A stretch of 6,531 nt of DNA, from the NCBI GenBank assembly GCA_964464625.1, contig CAYXKD010000097.1:1-6531 (forward strand), written 5' to 3'. Positions 6,166 through 6,531 of the stretch are shown here, in pieces. The notes beneath the pieces were generated by a model. It worked only from the letters and a program-made list of their open reading frames with translations. It was not told the origin of the DNA and did not search any database. Positions within the stretch are counted from its first letter, which is position 1. Each line of letters starts with the position of its first letter. Origin of the DNA: JAAZIN01 sp964464625. GTDB lineage: Bacteria > Bacillota > Dethiobacteria > DTU022. Both the position numbers and the translations under genes were made by a program.

Positions 6166-6264
6166 TTACAGGATTCTCCGAAAAGGCGAACTTTCAAAAC
6201 CTTCGTAAATCTGAAGAGGTATTCGGTTTGTGGAACGGTTATACCTTCTCCCCGGATTATCCAT
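6166..6264 (-). CDS. Small ORF, 32-residue basic peptide of unknown function upstream of the DUF2249 gene
   Basis: An ATG at 6264 is preceded on the minus strand by AGGAGG (6277-6272) with a 7-base spacer, as good a ribosome binding site as those of the confirmed genes. The frame runs 32 codons to TAA at 6168-6166, only 19 bases before the DUF2249 ATG, which has its own AGGAGG. The peptide begins MDNPGRRYNRS and ends ESSPFRRIL. It is rich in arginine (six or more), with no cysteine, no signal peptide and no hydrophobic helix, so it is not a small ferredoxin or membrane peptide. It could be a real small protein made with the DUF2249 protein, a leader peptide whose translation controls the next gene, or chance. 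I do not recognise it. The ribosome binding site and tight spacing favour translation. Confidence 0.5.
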   Translation of the reverse strand: MDNPGRRYNRSTNRIPLQIYEGFESSPFRRIL

Positions 6265-6531
6265 TTTTCCGCCTCCTCATTTCGGCCTTTAAGGCAAAGG
6301 CGCCGCTTAGCTGCTGTAGCCGCTGCCTTGACTCAGCGAGCGGAGGATTTGACTTACCGCCCGTTCCGGAGCGATGAACTGCTAAGATCAAGAGGAGGGA
6401 GGTTGGGGCACAACAGTTGGCATAAGGGCGGCAAAGCGGGAGAAGCAGGATCCTTACCGCTGTCCAAAGTGCAGAATGCTGTGAGTAAAATGTTAGCGGG
6501 GGGAAGGAGATCAAAATAAGCCTGCTTTAAG
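6265..6531. other. Region of about 270 bases with no recognisable gene; possible structured leader of the small ORF-DUF2249-hcp unit
   Basis: No reading frame here has both a ribosome binding site and protein-like composition. The longest minus-strand frame needs a TTG start with no Shine-Dalgarno sequence. Several inverted repeats are visible: CCGCTGC (6320-6326) with GCGAGCGG (6336-6343; one bulged G), a GCCTTT/AAAGGC hairpin at about 6285-6301, and GTTG/CAAC pairs near 6402-6418. CTTACCGC occurs twice, exactly 100 bases apart (6353-6360 and 6453-6460). I searched by eye for T-box, SAM, cobalamin, TPP, FMN and cyclic-di-GMP signatures, RNase P and SRP RNA and recognised none. No good promoter boxes were found. 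Confidence 0.4.

Noticed and set aside
6257..6514. Minus-strand frame of 85 codons in the right-hand region
   Set aside because: It needs a TTG start with no Shine-Dalgarno sequence, and its end overlaps the small ORF's ATG and ribosome binding site in another frame. Composition looks like translated non-coding sequence.
6067..6519. Plus-strand frame of 150 codons over the DUF2249 5' end, the small ORF and the leader region
   Set aside because: It starts antisense inside the DUF2249 gene, lacks a ribosome binding site and crosses several inverted repeats. There is no recognisable family pattern.

Overview
The window looks like part of a chromosome from an anaerobic or facultatively anaerobic bacterium, most likely of the Clostridia (Firmicutes). 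This is inferred from strong AGGAGG-type ribosome binding sites, short rho-independent terminators, a class I hybrid cluster protein, and an acyl-CoA ligase of the Firmicute long-chain type. Base composition looks moderate, and no species can be named from the sequence. I see no mobile element, CRISPR array, tRNA or rRNA.

Layout. At the left edge is the last 60 codons of a plus-strand membrane protein, which stops at 185. Every other gene is on the minus strand. In their direction of transcription (right to left) they are: an unannotated leader of about 270 bases (6265-6531); a 32-codon small ORF with a good ribosome binding site (6166-6264); a DUF2249 plus carboxymuconolactone-decarboxylase-like protein (5442-6146); hcp, the hybrid cluster protein (3716-5347), closed by a clear terminator at 3584-3613; a FadD-type acyl-CoA ligase (1737-3410); and an MFS transporter of the fosmidomycin-resistance type (309-1508). 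The transporter meets the plus-strand gene tail to tail.

Working together. The small ORF, the DUF2249 gene and hcp look like one transcription unit for nitrogen-oxide (NO or hydroxylamine) stress. Hcp and DUF2249 proteins are both associated with that stress, but the link here is inference from adjacency. The 94-base gap before hcp holds a GAAA-loop hairpin and three TTGTTA repeats, so hcp may have its own control. fadD and the MFS gene appear to be separate units. A 15-bp perfect palindrome and a good sigma-A-type promoter lie between them.

Most notable points: a plus-strand terminator built into the last codons of the convergent MFS gene; the palindrome whose 9-base core recurs over the MFS -35 box; the small ORF; and the Cys-less DUF2249/CMD fusion beside hcp. 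None of these proves a wholly new system. The DUF2249/CMD-hcp module with its small ORF is the best candidate for something not well described.
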